A stretch of DNA of 64,000 bases from Bradyrhizobium niftali (lineage in GTDB: Bacteria > Pseudomonadota > Alphaproteobacteria > Rhizobiales > Xanthobacteraceae). Both the position numbers and the translations under genes were made by a program. The stretch is taken from contig NZ_SPQT01000003.1 in NCBI RefSeq assembly GCF_004571025.1, positions 310,001 through 374,000 on the forward strand. The letters run 5' to 3'. Shown in pieces: positions 17,487 to 25,756 of the stretch. Numbering within the stretch: the stretch's first letter is position 1; each line of letters begins with the position of its first letter. Under the pieces are notes generated by a model that saw only the letters and a list, made by a program, of their open reading frames with translations, did no database searches and was not told where the DNA came from.

Positions 17487-18266
17487 TTACCATTTCTCGA
17501 CCCACGGCCGCAGCACGACTTCAAAAGCCCAGGTCGACCGATGCTGGCGGTGAAGCTGCAGATAGGTTTCCGCGATATGGACAGGGTCGGCCATGTTGTC
17601 GTCCACGGTCGTTCCCGCCAGCCGGTGCGCGCGGGTCCCGTCTTCCTGAGTCCAACCGATCGCGGCATCGATCGGCACGTTCGCCACATGAATTCCCTGC
17701 GGCATCAATTCTCTCGCCATGCTTTGCGCGAGTCCGGACTTGGCATGGCACGCCATCGCAAATGCACCACTCGATGGAAAGCCCTTGAGCGCCGCGCTGG
17801 CGTTCGTAAAGATTATCGTTCCTCTCGTACCATTGACGTCGGGTTCGTTTCCGAGCATGAGCCGAGCTGCCTGTTGACCTACCAGAAACGCGCTGAATGC
17901 CGAGTTTCGGATTGTTTCGAGCGCCATCATCGGGTCGGCTTCGAGAATGCCCTTGCGGAAAATGCCGGGAACGCGGCCATCGATGTTATGCACGACAAGC
18001 CTCGGCGCTCCGATCTCTCGAGCGACATTCGCGAACAGCTGCGCCACGGCCGCCGGTTCGCTTGCATCGCAGGCGTACCGACGCACGCCGTGCCTCTTTT
18101 CGAGAGTCTCAAGGACGGCTTTTTCCGGATTCCTGGCTGCGACGGCGACACGCATCCCGTTTTCCGCGAACAGCCTGGCGCAACTCGAACTGATGCCCGG
18201 GCCACCGCCGACAATGAGTGCAACGTCCTGCGGGAAAGCCTGTGTATCGCGGTTGGATTCAGTCAT
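17487..18266 (-). CDS. Atypical SDR lacking catalytic Tyr (A172)
   Basis: 259 residues with an SDR Rossmann fold: VALIVGGGPGISSSCARLF at the start and HNIDGR in place of NNAG. In the active-site helix the classical YxxxK becomes A172-x-x-x-K176 (GAFAMACHAKSGL), so the proton-donating Tyr is missing. The C-terminus ends RPWVEKW, shared with three other SDRs in the window. It may bind nucleotide or acyl-CoA without acting as a normal dehydrogenase, or use another residue. GAGGAAACG precedes ATG 18266. It lies between the MDR gene (70 bases) and the ligase on the same strand. Confidence 0.85.
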   Translation of the reverse strand: MTESNRDTQAFPQDVALIVGGGPGISSSCARLFAENGMRVAVAARNPEKAVLETLEKRHGVRRYACDASEPAAVAQLFANVAREIGAPRLVVHNIDGRVPGIFRKGILEADPMMALETIRNSAFSAFLVGQQAARLMLGNEPDVNGTRGTIIFTNASAALKGFPSSGAFAMACHAKSGLAQSMARELMPQGIHVANVPIDAAIGWTQEDGTRAHRLAGTTVDDNMADPVHIAETYLQLHRQHRSTWAFEVVLRPWVEKW

Positions 18267-18336
18267 GTCGTTTCCTCGGATGCACTTGGTGCCGGCCGGC
18301 GTATGGCGTCGCAACGCAGGCGGCACCGTTACGGAA

Positions 18337-19341
18337 CTACTGTTTCACCGCAATCACGACCTTGCCCTTTGCGCGCCCGGTCTCGACATAGGCGAGCGCG
18401 TCGCCGGTTTCTTCGAACGGGAAAACCTTGTCCACGACCGGACGGATCACGCCGGATTCGATCAGGGACGTGATTTCGTGTAGCTGCTGTGCCTGCGCGC
18501 GCATGAACAGGAATGAGAAGCGCACACCAAGTTTTCTGGCTTTCTTCCGCACACCGTGGCTCAGCAAACGCAGCACCAGTTTCAGGAAGAGGTTCATCCC
18601 CTGCTCCCTGGCGAATTCGGGGTCGGGCGGCCCGGAGATCGAGATGAGCAGGCCGTCCGGCTTGAGCACGCGCAGAGATTTTTCAAGCGTCTTGGCGTCC
18701 TGGCTGTGCAGGACCAGATCGTAGCCCGACAAGACCTTCTCGAAATCCTGGGTCTTGTAGTCGATGACCAAGTCCGCGCCGAGGCTCTTGACCAAATCGA
18801 CATTCTTCGCGCTCGTCGTCGTCGCAACGACCGCACCGAGATGCTTGGCGAGTTGGATCGCGAAACTCCCCACCCCGCCGGAGCCGGCCTGGATGAAGAC
18901 CTTCTGGCCGGGCCTCAGCTTGCCCACCTCGACTAGCGCCTGCCAGGCGGTCAGCCCCACCAGCGGGATGGAAGCGGCCTCTTCCATGCTGATGTTCTCA
19001 GGCTTCGGCGCCACGTCGGCTTCGTTCATGGCAATGAATTCGGCGAATGTTCCGATCCGATGATCGCCCGGCCGCGCATAGACCTCGTCGCCTGCCTTGA
19101 ATCGCCTGACATTGCGGCCAACCCTGACGACCGTCCCGGCAACATCGTGGCCCAGAATGAAGGGCGGACGATACGGCAGGATGAGCTTGAATTCTCCATC
19201 CCTGAGCTTGGAGTCCAGGACGTTCACAGCAGTTGCGTGAACCCGAACCAGGACATCGTCGTCCCGCAACTGCGGTTCTGGCATGGTTGCCGAGCGCAGA
19301 GCCCCTTTCTTCTTATATTTGTCGACCACGAATGCCTTCAT
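18337..19341 (-). CDS. NAD(P)H-dependent MDR oxidoreductase, quinone-oxidoreductase-like
   Basis: 334 residues, medium-chain dehydrogenase/reductase superfamily. The GroES-like N-terminus shows ILGHDVAGTVVRVG; the Rossmann domain starts at VFIQAGSGGVGSFAIQLAKHLGA. No catalytic zinc cysteines are seen, which fits the zeta-crystallin/quinone oxidoreductase or enoyl reductase type. It would reduce quinones or enones with NADPH in the cytoplasm. GGAGATGACATC precedes ATG 19341. It stands 35 bases downstream of an alpha/beta hydrolase and shares that operon; the HxlR regulator across the divergent region is a plausible controller, since HxlR proteins often respond to quinones or electrophiles. Confidence 0.88.
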   Translation of the reverse strand: MKAFVVDKYKKKGALRSATMPEPQLRDDDVLVRVHATAVNVLDSKLRDGEFKLILPYRPPFILGHDVAGTVVRVGRNVRRFKAGDEVYARPGDHRIGTFAEFIAMNEADVAPKPENISMEEAASIPLVGLTAWQALVEVGKLRPGQKVFIQAGSGGVGSFAIQLAKHLGAVVATTTSAKNVDLVKSLGADLVIDYKTQDFEKVLSGYDLVLHSQDAKTLEKSLRVLKPDGLLISISGPPDPEFAREQGMNLFLKLVLRLLSHGVRKKARKLGVRFSFLFMRAQAQQLHEITSLIESGVIRPVVDKVFPFEETGDALAYVETGRAKGKVVIAVKQ

Positions 19342-19376
19342 GATGTCATCTCCAATTTGAAAACTTGGTCACGGCG

Positions 19377-20240
19377 TCAGGCGTCGAGGAACGACAGCGC
19401 CTTCGGCACGAAATCGGCGTGGTACTGGAAAATCCCGCCGTGCCCGGCATCTTCGTAGATGACCAGTTGGGCGCCCGGGATACGCCGTGCCATGTCGGTG
19501 CTGTTTGCGGTCGGCACCATGATGTCGTTATCGCCATTCGCGATCAGGACCGGGATGCGGAGGCTGCCGAGATCCTGAGGCGCTTGCTGGCCCCAGCTTT
19601 TGATCGCCTTGAGCTGCCGCAACAAGGCCGCTGGCGTGGCTCCTTTGTCCCGATTTGACTTGCGCTCCTTCAGCCTTTCCAGAAAGGCCTTTGCGGCCCG
19701 GCGGCCATTGGCCGTGGAGGTGAAGAACAGATAGAATTTCGGGTCTCGCAAAGTCAGCAAGCCCTTGATCATCAGCGGCCAGGACACCGGCCCGACCTTC
19801 TCGATACCTTTGCCGCCTGCCGGGCCCGTGCCGGTCAGAATCAGCTTTCGCACGAGACCAGGGGCCTTCAGCGCGATATCCTGGGCTACGAAGCCGCCGA
19901 GGGAAAAGCCGAGCAGATCGACTTTTTCAAAGCCCAGCGCGGCGATCAGAGCAATCGTATCTTCTGCCATTTCGCCAACGCTAACAGGCGCTTTCCCGCC
20001 TGAAGCGCCGATGCCGCGGTAGTCGATCGCGATCACGCGATGCCTGGTGGCGAGCCCGTCGACGATCGGTGGATCGAAATTGTCGAGAACCGCGCCCCAA
20101 TGGTTGAGAAGGATCAATGGCACGCCAGTGCGTGGACCGATATCGCGATAGGCAAAAGTTGTTCCTGCAGCACTGATCGAGAGATTCGGCGCATCGACAT
20201 AGCGCACGACCGATCCTGGGTGGCTGACATAAGTTGACAT
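19377..20240 (-). CDS. Alpha/beta hydrolase
   Basis: 287 residues. The fold is clear: oxyanion strand LILLNHWGAVLDNFDP, nucleophile elbow LLGFSLGGFVAQD with Ser near 105, and GHGGIFQYH with the catalytic His near the end; an Asp in NGDNDIMVP is the likely acid. Substrate is unknown; relatives include haloperoxidase-like hydrolases and esterases. ATG 20240 is preferred to the GTG three bases upstream because GGAG lies at proper spacing. It is the first gene of the minus-strand operon and diverges from the HxlR gene. Confidence 0.88.
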   Translation of the reverse strand: MSTYVSHPGSVVRYVDAPNLSISAAGTTFAYRDIGPRTGVPLILLNHWGAVLDNFDPPIVDGLATRHRVIAIDYRGIGASGGKAPVSVGEMAEDTIALIAALGFEKVDLLGFSLGGFVAQDIALKAPGLVRKLILTGTGPAGGKGIEKVGPVSWPLMIKGLLTLRDPKFYLFFTSTANGRRAAKAFLERLKERKSNRDKGATPAALLRQLKAIKSWGQQAPQDLGSLRIPVLIANGDNDIMVPTANSTDMARRIPGAQLVIYEDAGHGGIFQYHADFVPKALSFLDA

Positions 20241-20465
20241 CACTTACTCCATAGTTCGGCTGACACCGGAATCCCTGGGATCAGAGGGATATCGGATGAC
20301 GCGGTTCTTCCTGTGCGCACGAAGAGGTGCACGTGTTGATATGCCGCTGTGTTGGCCTTGGCCCCGACGCCAGCCCAATGCTGGCGGAAGCACCCGGCAT
20401 CAGCGCAATTCCGCGTCCTCGGCTCCGGTCTTCCCAATTTGGTGTGGAACACCGACGAATGATCT

Positions 20466-20492
20466 GTTACTATCAATTTAGTATCAAGTAAC
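20466..20492. promoter_or_regulatory. HxlR-type operator candidate
   Basis: GTTACT (20466-20471) and AGTAAC (20487-20492) form a perfect inverted repeat around an AT-rich 15-base centre that also repeats TATCAA directly (20471 and 20482). It lies 18 bases before the HxlR start and in the divergent region toward the hydrolase operon. HxlR-family regulators bind such TAC/GTA-type palindromes at their own promoters, so autoregulation is likely. Confidence 0.55.
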
Positions 20493-20510
20493 TACCAAAA
20501 TGAGACTTAC

Positions 20511-20942
20511 ATGAAAAAACCTTCGGCCCAGCCTTGCCTGATCGCCCGGAGCCTGGCGCTGGTCGGAGACGCATGGAGCATGCTGATCATGCGCGACGCC
20601 CATGCGGGGCTGACCCGCTTCGACGATTTTCGCAGGAGTCTCGGTATCGCGCCGACGATGCTGACGGGGCGCCTTTCGGCGCTGGTTGACGAGGGAGTGC
20701 TGGAGAAACGCCGTTATTCAGACCGTCCGCCACGGCACGAATATGTGCTGACGGAAGCCGGGCGCGACTTCTTGCCGGTCCTATTCGCGATTGGTGCGTG
20801 GGGACGCAAGCATCGCAGCGGAGGCAAGGTGACCCGGTTCTTTGATGCCGAGAACGGAACGGAGATCGATCCCCTCACCATCGACCGCGCGACCGGCGCT
20901 CCGATCGGAACGCGTCCCATTCGTATCGCCGCAGTCGAATGA
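20511..20942 (+). CDS. HxlR family regulator
   Basis: 143 residues; the single winged-helix HxlR domain spans about 8-100 with the conserved LVGDAWSMLIMRDAHAG, RRSLGIAPTMLTGRLSALVDEGVLEKRRY and EYVLTEAGRDFLPVL. A Cys at residue 9 before the first helix matches the position that is redox-sensitive in some family members. The last 40 residues carry an extra beta-like tail (TGAPIGTRPIRIA) seen in some members. It probably controls itself and the divergent hydrolase/MDR/SDR operon through the palindrome at 20466-20492. The Shine-Dalgarno is weak. Confidence 0.88.
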   Translation: MKKPSAQPCLIARSLALVGDAWSMLIMRDAHAGLTRFDDFRRSLGIAPTMLTGRLSALVDEGVLEKRRYSDRPPRHEYVLTEAGRDFLPVLFAIGAWGRKHRSGGKVTRFFDAENGTEIDPLTIDRATGAPIGTRPIRIAAVE

Positions 20943-21021
20943 GCAATTTGCTTGGCAGCTCCAGCTTGTGCGGTTGTGGGTACGGCGTGCTAGGCCTTCG
21001 AAGTCATGACCTGAAAGAGTT

Positions 21022-21843
21022 TCACCTGTAAGTCGGCGGACGCTTCTCAATAAAAGCCCGGACAGCTTCGGCGTGCTGCGCAGTGCCCGCCGCGAGGACC
21101 ATCCTCTCGGCCTCTTGATCTAGTGACGTCAGGAAGGCGGCCGACAGCGCAAGGTCGAGATTATCCTTCATGGAGGCATAGGCGCTCGCCGGGCCATTCG
21201 CCAATGCTCTCGCCATTTCGAATGCTTCGCTTTGCAGTTCGGAATCAGGCACCACGCGATTGATGAGGCCCAATGCTTCGCAGCGCCGTGCACTGATCCG
21301 TTCAGACAGAAACATCAGTTCGCGAGCACGTGCCGTCCCGGCAAGCCGGGTCAACAGCCACGAAATGCCGTAATCGCCGGTGAGCGCAATCCTGGCATAG
21401 CCCGTCGTCATGATCGTGGATTCGGCCGCAATACGAAGGTCGCAAGCGAGTGCGATCGCAAGCCCGGCGCCAGCCGCCGGTCCCGGCAAAGCCGCGATGG
21501 TGGGCTTCCGCACCGAAACAAGTACGCCGGTCAGGGTTCGCTGACGTTCCCGCAATCGCGCAACCTTGTCGCTGAATGACATCGCCGGCGCGGCAGCGTT
21601 GCCGCCCATTCCCTTAACATCGCCGCCCGAGCAGAAGGCAGTGCCTGCACCGGTAATCAGGAGGGCCCCGACCTCAGGATCATCTCCATTCTGTTTGATC
21701 ATCCGGCGCAACGCCGGCGTAAGATGATCGGACAACGAATTTCGGGCTTCGAGCCGGTTCAAGGTAATCACCGCGACGCGATCCCGGATCGCGCACAGCA
21801 GTTCGTCCGTCCCCGTATCAACCGAGATGGATCCATCAGTCAT
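21022..21843 (-). CDS. Crotonase-family enoyl-CoA isomerase/hydratase, atypical active site
   Basis: 273 residues. The fold is crotonase (TAFCSGGDVKGM and GPAAGAGLAIALACD give the oxyanion hole), but both hydratase glutamates are missing: the first position is in GAGLAIAL and the second in TTGYARIALTGD. An Asp in LTGDYG matches the position used by ring-epoxide/enoyl-CoA isomerases of the PaaG kind, so double-bond isomerisation is more likely than hydration. It is the last gene of the TetR-molybdoenzyme-SDR set, 70 bases after the SDR, and converges on the HxlR gene. Confidence 0.82.
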   Translation of the reverse strand: MTDGSISVDTGTDELLCAIRDRVAVITLNRLEARNSLSDHLTPALRRMIKQNGDDPEVGALLITGAGTAFCSGGDVKGMGGNAAAPAMSFSDKVARLRERQRTLTGVLVSVRKPTIAALPGPAAGAGLAIALACDLRIAAESTIMTTGYARIALTGDYGISWLLTRLAGTARARELMFLSERISARRCEALGLINRVVPDSELQSEAFEMARALANGPASAYASMKDNLDLALSAAFLTSLDQEAERMVLAAGTAQHAEAVRAFIEKRPPTYR

Positions 21844-21913
21844 GTTTCTGACCTTTCAAGTCCCGCGGAGAACTCTCCAAAGTGACCCAGCGCGCCGTGC
21901 CCGTGTTCGCGCA

Positions 21914-22618
21914 TCACCAATTTTCGTTGAATGGCCGCAGTTCCGTGAGAAACGACCAGGCCGAGCGATCCTGACCGTAGAGATGCAATAATTCGTCGGC
22001 GATCGCCGCCGGCTTGATGAAGAACTCATCCGGTTTGTCGCTCATCCGCGCGCGCATCCGGGGCGTATCGATAACGGCGTCGATGAGAACGTAGGAGACA
22101 TGGACGCCGAGAGGTCCTACTTCACGTGCGATCGACTCGGCCAGAATGCGCTGCGCCGCCTTCGTCGGCGCGAATCCGGCGAAATTGGCTTTGCCTCGGA
22201 TCGAAGAGGTGTTGCCGGTCACCAGGATTGCGCCCTTGCCCCGATCGATCATGTCAGGCGCCACTTCTCGCGACAGGTACAACAGGCCCATCACGTTGAC
22301 TTCGAAGTTGCCCTTCAGCATCTTCGGATCGATCTCGCGAAAACTCCCCCAGCCCCCTCCGACCGCGTTGTGGATGAGAACGTCAGCCGCGCCAAAGCGG
22401 CGCTTTACGTCAGCGACTGCAGTCCGCACCTGAGCCTCCTCCGAGACGTCGCAGGCCACCGCGTGTACGTCCGGAAGCTCTTGCGCAAGTCGATTGATGA
22501 GCTCCGCTGAGCGGGCAAGCGCGATGATACGAAACCCGCCAGCAGAGAAGCGCTTGACGATGGCAGCTCCCGTGCCTGGCCCCACTCCGGTCACGATTGC
22601 GATTGGTTTCTCGGTCAT
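21914..22618 (-). CDS. Atypical SDR lacking catalytic Tyr (F149)
   Basis: 234 residues. Cofactor loop TGVGPGTGAAI, HNAVGG replacing NNAG, and at the catalytic helix F149-x-x-x-K153 (NFAGFAPTKAAQRI) instead of YxxxK. The C-terminus ends RPFNENW, the same tail type as three other SDRs here. It lies 17 bases after the molybdopterin oxidoreductase and so is surely co-transcribed with it. Function is unknown; if active as a dehydrogenase, it must use another acid/base. Sequence relation to 17487, 33743 and 36337 is clear by eye. Confidence 0.83.
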   Translation of the reverse strand: MTEKPIAIVTGVGPGTGAAIVKRFSAGGFRIIALARSAELINRLAQELPDVHAVACDVSEEAQVRTAVADVKRRFGAADVLIHNAVGGGWGSFREIDPKMLKGNFEVNVMGLLYLSREVAPDMIDRGKGAILVTGNTSSIRGKANFAGFAPTKAAQRILAESIAREVGPLGVHVSYVLIDAVIDTPRMRARMSDKPDEFFIKPAAIADELLHLYGQDRSAWSFLTELRPFNENW

Positions 22619-22635
22619 TCGACGCTCCCTTCGAG

Positions 22636-24957
22636 CTATTGTCCGGCCGCTCTCTTATGAATCCGCTCGGATTGCGACTGACAGGCGGCAGCTTCGTGCT
22701 CGGTCACCAAGGCCAGTCGAACCGCGACGTTCTTGTGGTAGGGCGTGCCCGCAATGGGATCGCGGTTGCCGCTCTCGGTGAGTAGATTGATGCGCGGTCC
22801 GTTGATCAGGCGCTCTCCGTCTGATGTCGGGTATGCCTGACCGTAGCCGTGCGGCAGCGCCAATTGGCCGTTCCGCATGGCGTCATCGACCTTGCAGCGG
22901 ACGACGAGCCGCCCGGCCGCCGACTCCACCGCGATCCAGTCACCATCCTTCGCGCCCAACTCGCTCAGATCGCGCGAATTGATCAACAGGGCGCCGTCCG
23001 GGTCGTCGCGACGCCACGCGGGATCGCGAAATATCTGGTTGGCATTGAACATGCGGCGGCCACCAGCCGCCAGCACGAACGGGAACTCCTTTGGCGCGCT
23101 AGCGGCTTGCGGATCGAGACGCGCCAGCCATTCCAGCATCTGCGGGACGATCAGCCGAACCTTGCGATCCGAATGGCCGATCAGTGACCAGACCTCGTCA
23201 TATTCGTGCCGTGTAACCGCCGTGCCTTGCCGGGAGGCCACGATGGTGTCGAACAGGAGATCTCCGAGCTGATGGTCCGCCACCTGTTCGGATGCGCCGA
23301 TCGCCCGCCACACCGCTTGCGGCGATCGCTTCGCGCAGGCCTGTGCCGCGCTCCACATCGGCGCCGCAGCCGCGGTACCGTCCGGAAGCGTCTGCCCCAG
23401 CGTATGGTAGAGCACCAGGGCAGGCACTGCCGCAGGGTTCTCCGCGATGAAAGCACGAAACGCCGCGGTGAATTCAGGTCGCGAGCGCCGTGCTATTTCG
23501 CGTAGCGGCGCGAGCACATTGTCACCCGGCAGAAGCCCCAGGGCAACGGCGAGCCGCGTGTAGATCTCGGGCTCCGGCAAGGTGCCGGCAAGTGGCGGCA
23601 GAACACCGGCGCGGACATGAAAATAGTTGGTCGGAAATTCGAAGTTGAACAGAGTAAATTCGGTTTTTTCGTATTGTGTGGAGGCCGGGAGAACGTAGTG
23701 CGCGAGCCGTGCGGTTTCGGTCATCGCAACGTCGACCACAACGCATAGCTCTAGCGATTGCAACGCGCGTTCCACCGCCACGGTATTTGCGGCGGTGTTG
23801 GCGGGATTGGAGCTGTCGATCCAGGCGCATCGCAACCGCTCTGGATGATCCTTGAGTACCGCTTCGGGGAAAATGTTGGGCGGCAACAAGCCCCCAATGA
23901 TCGCGTCGCCGGTCGGCGCGAATGTCTGGTTCGGAGAGTTTCCCCATAGCGGTTGAAGCCAGCTATGCAATTGGTTGGTACCTTCGCGGCCGAAATTGCC
24001 GGAAAGCATGATCAAGAGCTTTTCAAGATAGGAGTTGAGTGTCGAGTTGACGCCTTGCTGGATGCCGAGTTCAACCCGAACCACCATGGCCTTCGCGGCT
24101 GCGATCATCGCGGCGCAGCTCTCCAGCTCCGCGATCGAGATATCGGCGGCGGCCGCCCATTCCTCAACGGGGATGTTCAATAGCGCTTGCCTCACTTCCG
24201 CGAAGCCGATCGTGTGCGCTTCGATGAACGCGTGGTCGATTCGGTCGGAGCGCACGAGCGTGGCCAGCAGCGCGCCAAGGAGAAACGCATCGGCACCGGG
24301 GCGAACCGCAAGATGCAGATCCGCCATCTCTGCGGTTTCGGTTCGACGGGGGTCGATGACGATCAGCTTGCGTGCTGGATCCTTGCGGATCTGATTGAGA
24401 TGGTTGCGCGCATTGGGGAAGCCGTGCGCGATCCAGGGATTTGCCCCGATGACAAGCAAGAGATCGCAATGATGGACGTCCTCTGACGTGTGGCAGGTTT
24501 GGCTGCCGAACATGTGGCCATTGACCCAGAAATCGCCGGTTTTCTCCTGCGAAAGCGCGTTGAAGACGCTGCGCGAGCCCAACGCGCGCAACAAGCCACT
24601 GGCGTAGGCACCGCCGGCGTGGTTGCCCTGCCCGCCGCCGCCATAAAGGGCAATACTCTTGCCGCCATACCTGTCGACGACGTCTCGAAGCCGCTCCGCG
24701 ATTTCTGCGACCGCGACGTCCCACTCGATTTCGTCAAAGCCGCCATCGGCGCGACGACGTAGCGGGGTCGTGAGCCGATCCCTGTGATGCGCATAGTAGG
24801 GAATGCGCGCCGCCTTGTTGCACAGATAGCCTTGCGACTTCGGGTTTGAACGGTCGCCTCGTACCTTCTCGAGGCGCCCCTCATTCACCCAGACCTCGAT
24901 GCCGCAGTTTACGTAACACAGGTTGCAGGCTGTCTTGAGCCACTTGCCGGCCGTCAT
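22636..24957 (-). CDS. Molybdopterin oxidoreductase (DMSO reductase/formate dehydrogenase family)
   Basis: 773 residues. The N-terminal 4Fe-4S motif is complete: C11-x2-C14-x3-C18-x27-C46. Bis-MGD segments follow: GGGGQGNHAGG, VIGANPWIAHGFPNAR, VIDPRRTETAEMADLHL, and the C-terminal dinucleotide-binding domain with LINSRDLSELGAKDGDW. No Tat or Sec signal is present, so it is cytoplasmic. No electron-transfer or membrane subunit is encoded nearby, unlike most relatives, which suggests a soluble partner elsewhere. The substrate is unknown. GGGAGGTG lies upstream of ATG 24957; a GTG six bases earlier is less likely. It follows the TetR stop by 14 bases. Confidence 0.88.
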   Translation of the reverse strand: MTAGKWLKTACNLCYVNCGIEVWVNEGRLEKVRGDRSNPKSQGYLCNKAARIPYYAHHRDRLTTPLRRRADGGFDEIEWDVAVAEIAERLRDVVDRYGGKSIALYGGGGQGNHAGGAYASGLLRALGSRSVFNALSQEKTGDFWVNGHMFGSQTCHTSEDVHHCDLLLVIGANPWIAHGFPNARNHLNQIRKDPARKLIVIDPRRTETAEMADLHLAVRPGADAFLLGALLATLVRSDRIDHAFIEAHTIGFAEVRQALLNIPVEEWAAAADISIAELESCAAMIAAAKAMVVRVELGIQQGVNSTLNSYLEKLLIMLSGNFGREGTNQLHSWLQPLWGNSPNQTFAPTGDAIIGGLLPPNIFPEAVLKDHPERLRCAWIDSSNPANTAANTVAVERALQSLELCVVVDVAMTETARLAHYVLPASTQYEKTEFTLFNFEFPTNYFHVRAGVLPPLAGTLPEPEIYTRLAVALGLLPGDNVLAPLREIARRSRPEFTAAFRAFIAENPAAVPALVLYHTLGQTLPDGTAAAAPMWSAAQACAKRSPQAVWRAIGASEQVADHQLGDLLFDTIVASRQGTAVTRHEYDEVWSLIGHSDRKVRLIVPQMLEWLARLDPQAASAPKEFPFVLAAGGRRMFNANQIFRDPAWRRDDPDGALLINSRDLSELGAKDGDWIAVESAAGRLVVRCKVDDAMRNGQLALPHGYGQAYPTSDGERLINGPRINLLTESGNRDPIAGTPYHKNVAVRLALVTEHEAAACQSQSERIHKRAAGQ

Positions 24958-24971
24958 GGGCACCTCCCAGA

Positions 24972-25595
24972 TTATGGTTTGTCGCAGCTCATCGCCTTTG
25001 CTGTTCTACGCTGCCGCTTGTGAGTCCGGCCGCAGACAGTCATCCGTCCGGCGTCGAGAATATCGTCGGAAAGCTTCCCGGCGCCGACAGCACGCGATAG
25101 CACGATTGATCCAACCATGGTCGCAATGGTGCTCGTCGCGATTTGGCGTGCCTGTTGAGGACCCTCGGCGGGAAGCAATTCGACCAGGATGTCGATCATC
25201 TTCTCCAGCTTGGAAGCAAGCGCCCGTTGCTCCCTCGGGCTCGATCGAGCGACATCAGCGGCCAGGGCTGGAAGCGCGCAGCCTTGTCTGGGATTGTCGC
25301 GGTGGCGGGAACTGAGATAATCGGCGATCAACGTCCCGAAACGATCCTCATTCGCCTTCCGGTTCGCCAGTTTTTTCCACCGCTCGGCCGTTTGATCCAT
25401 CGCAAACGCAATTGCCTCGCCAACAAGCGCGGCACGCGACTCGAAATGGTTATAGAACCCGCCGTGCGTAAGACCGGCGAGCTTCATCAACTCGACAACA
25501 CTAAGCCCCTCGGCACCGTTTTGACGCAAGCCGTAGGAGGCACTTTCAACGATCCGGCTGTGGGTCTGGCGCCTATGGTCTCCTACGTAACGCAT
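24972..25595 (-). CDS. TetR family regulator
   Basis: 207 residues. The helix-turn-helix (about 8-55) reads RIVESASYGLRQNGAEGLSVVELMKLAGLTHGGFYNHFESRAALV, typical of the AcrR/TetR group with Phe-Tyr-x-His-Phe in the recognition helix. The remaining helices form the ligand pocket (TetR_C-like, with LPALAADVA). ATG 25595 directly follows GGAGGGGAG; a TTG 15 bases earlier is open. It leads the operon with the molybdoenzyme, SDR and crotonase, and faces a thiolase across a perfect palindrome (25709-25730), so it probably represses both sides. The inducer may be an acyl-CoA. Confidence 0.88.
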   Translation of the reverse strand: MRYVGDHRRQTHSRIVESASYGLRQNGAEGLSVVELMKLAGLTHGGFYNHFESRAALVGEAIAFAMDQTAERWKKLANRKANEDRFGTLIADYLSSRHRDNPRQGCALPALAADVARSSPREQRALASKLEKMIDILVELLPAEGPQQARQIATSTIATMVGSIVLSRAVGAGKLSDDILDAGRMTVCGRTHKRQRRTAKAMSCDKP

Positions 25596-25708
25596 CTCCC
25601 CTCCGTGCAAGCTGCTCGGTGACCGGCCGTTCGACCGATCCCATCCACCAGCGCTTCTGGACCGCGCTTTTGAAGCGACGGCAATATTTCATTGCAATGT
25701 CGCCCATG

Positions 25709-25730
25709 TTATATGACTATCGTCATATAA
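25709..25730. promoter_or_regulatory. Perfect 22-bp palindrome, TetR operator candidate
   Basis: TTATATGAC (25709-25717), four-base centre, GTCATATAA (25722-25730): nine-base arms with no mismatch. It lies in the divergent region, 26 bases before the thiolase start and 113 bases before the TetR start. Length and symmetry fit a TetR dimer site. Its closeness to the thiolase start suggests that it overlaps the promoter or initial transcribed region of the thiolase-MFS unit. Confidence 0.7.
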
Positions 25731-25756
25731 CGAAGTGATCAACAGGAGAATTCGCC

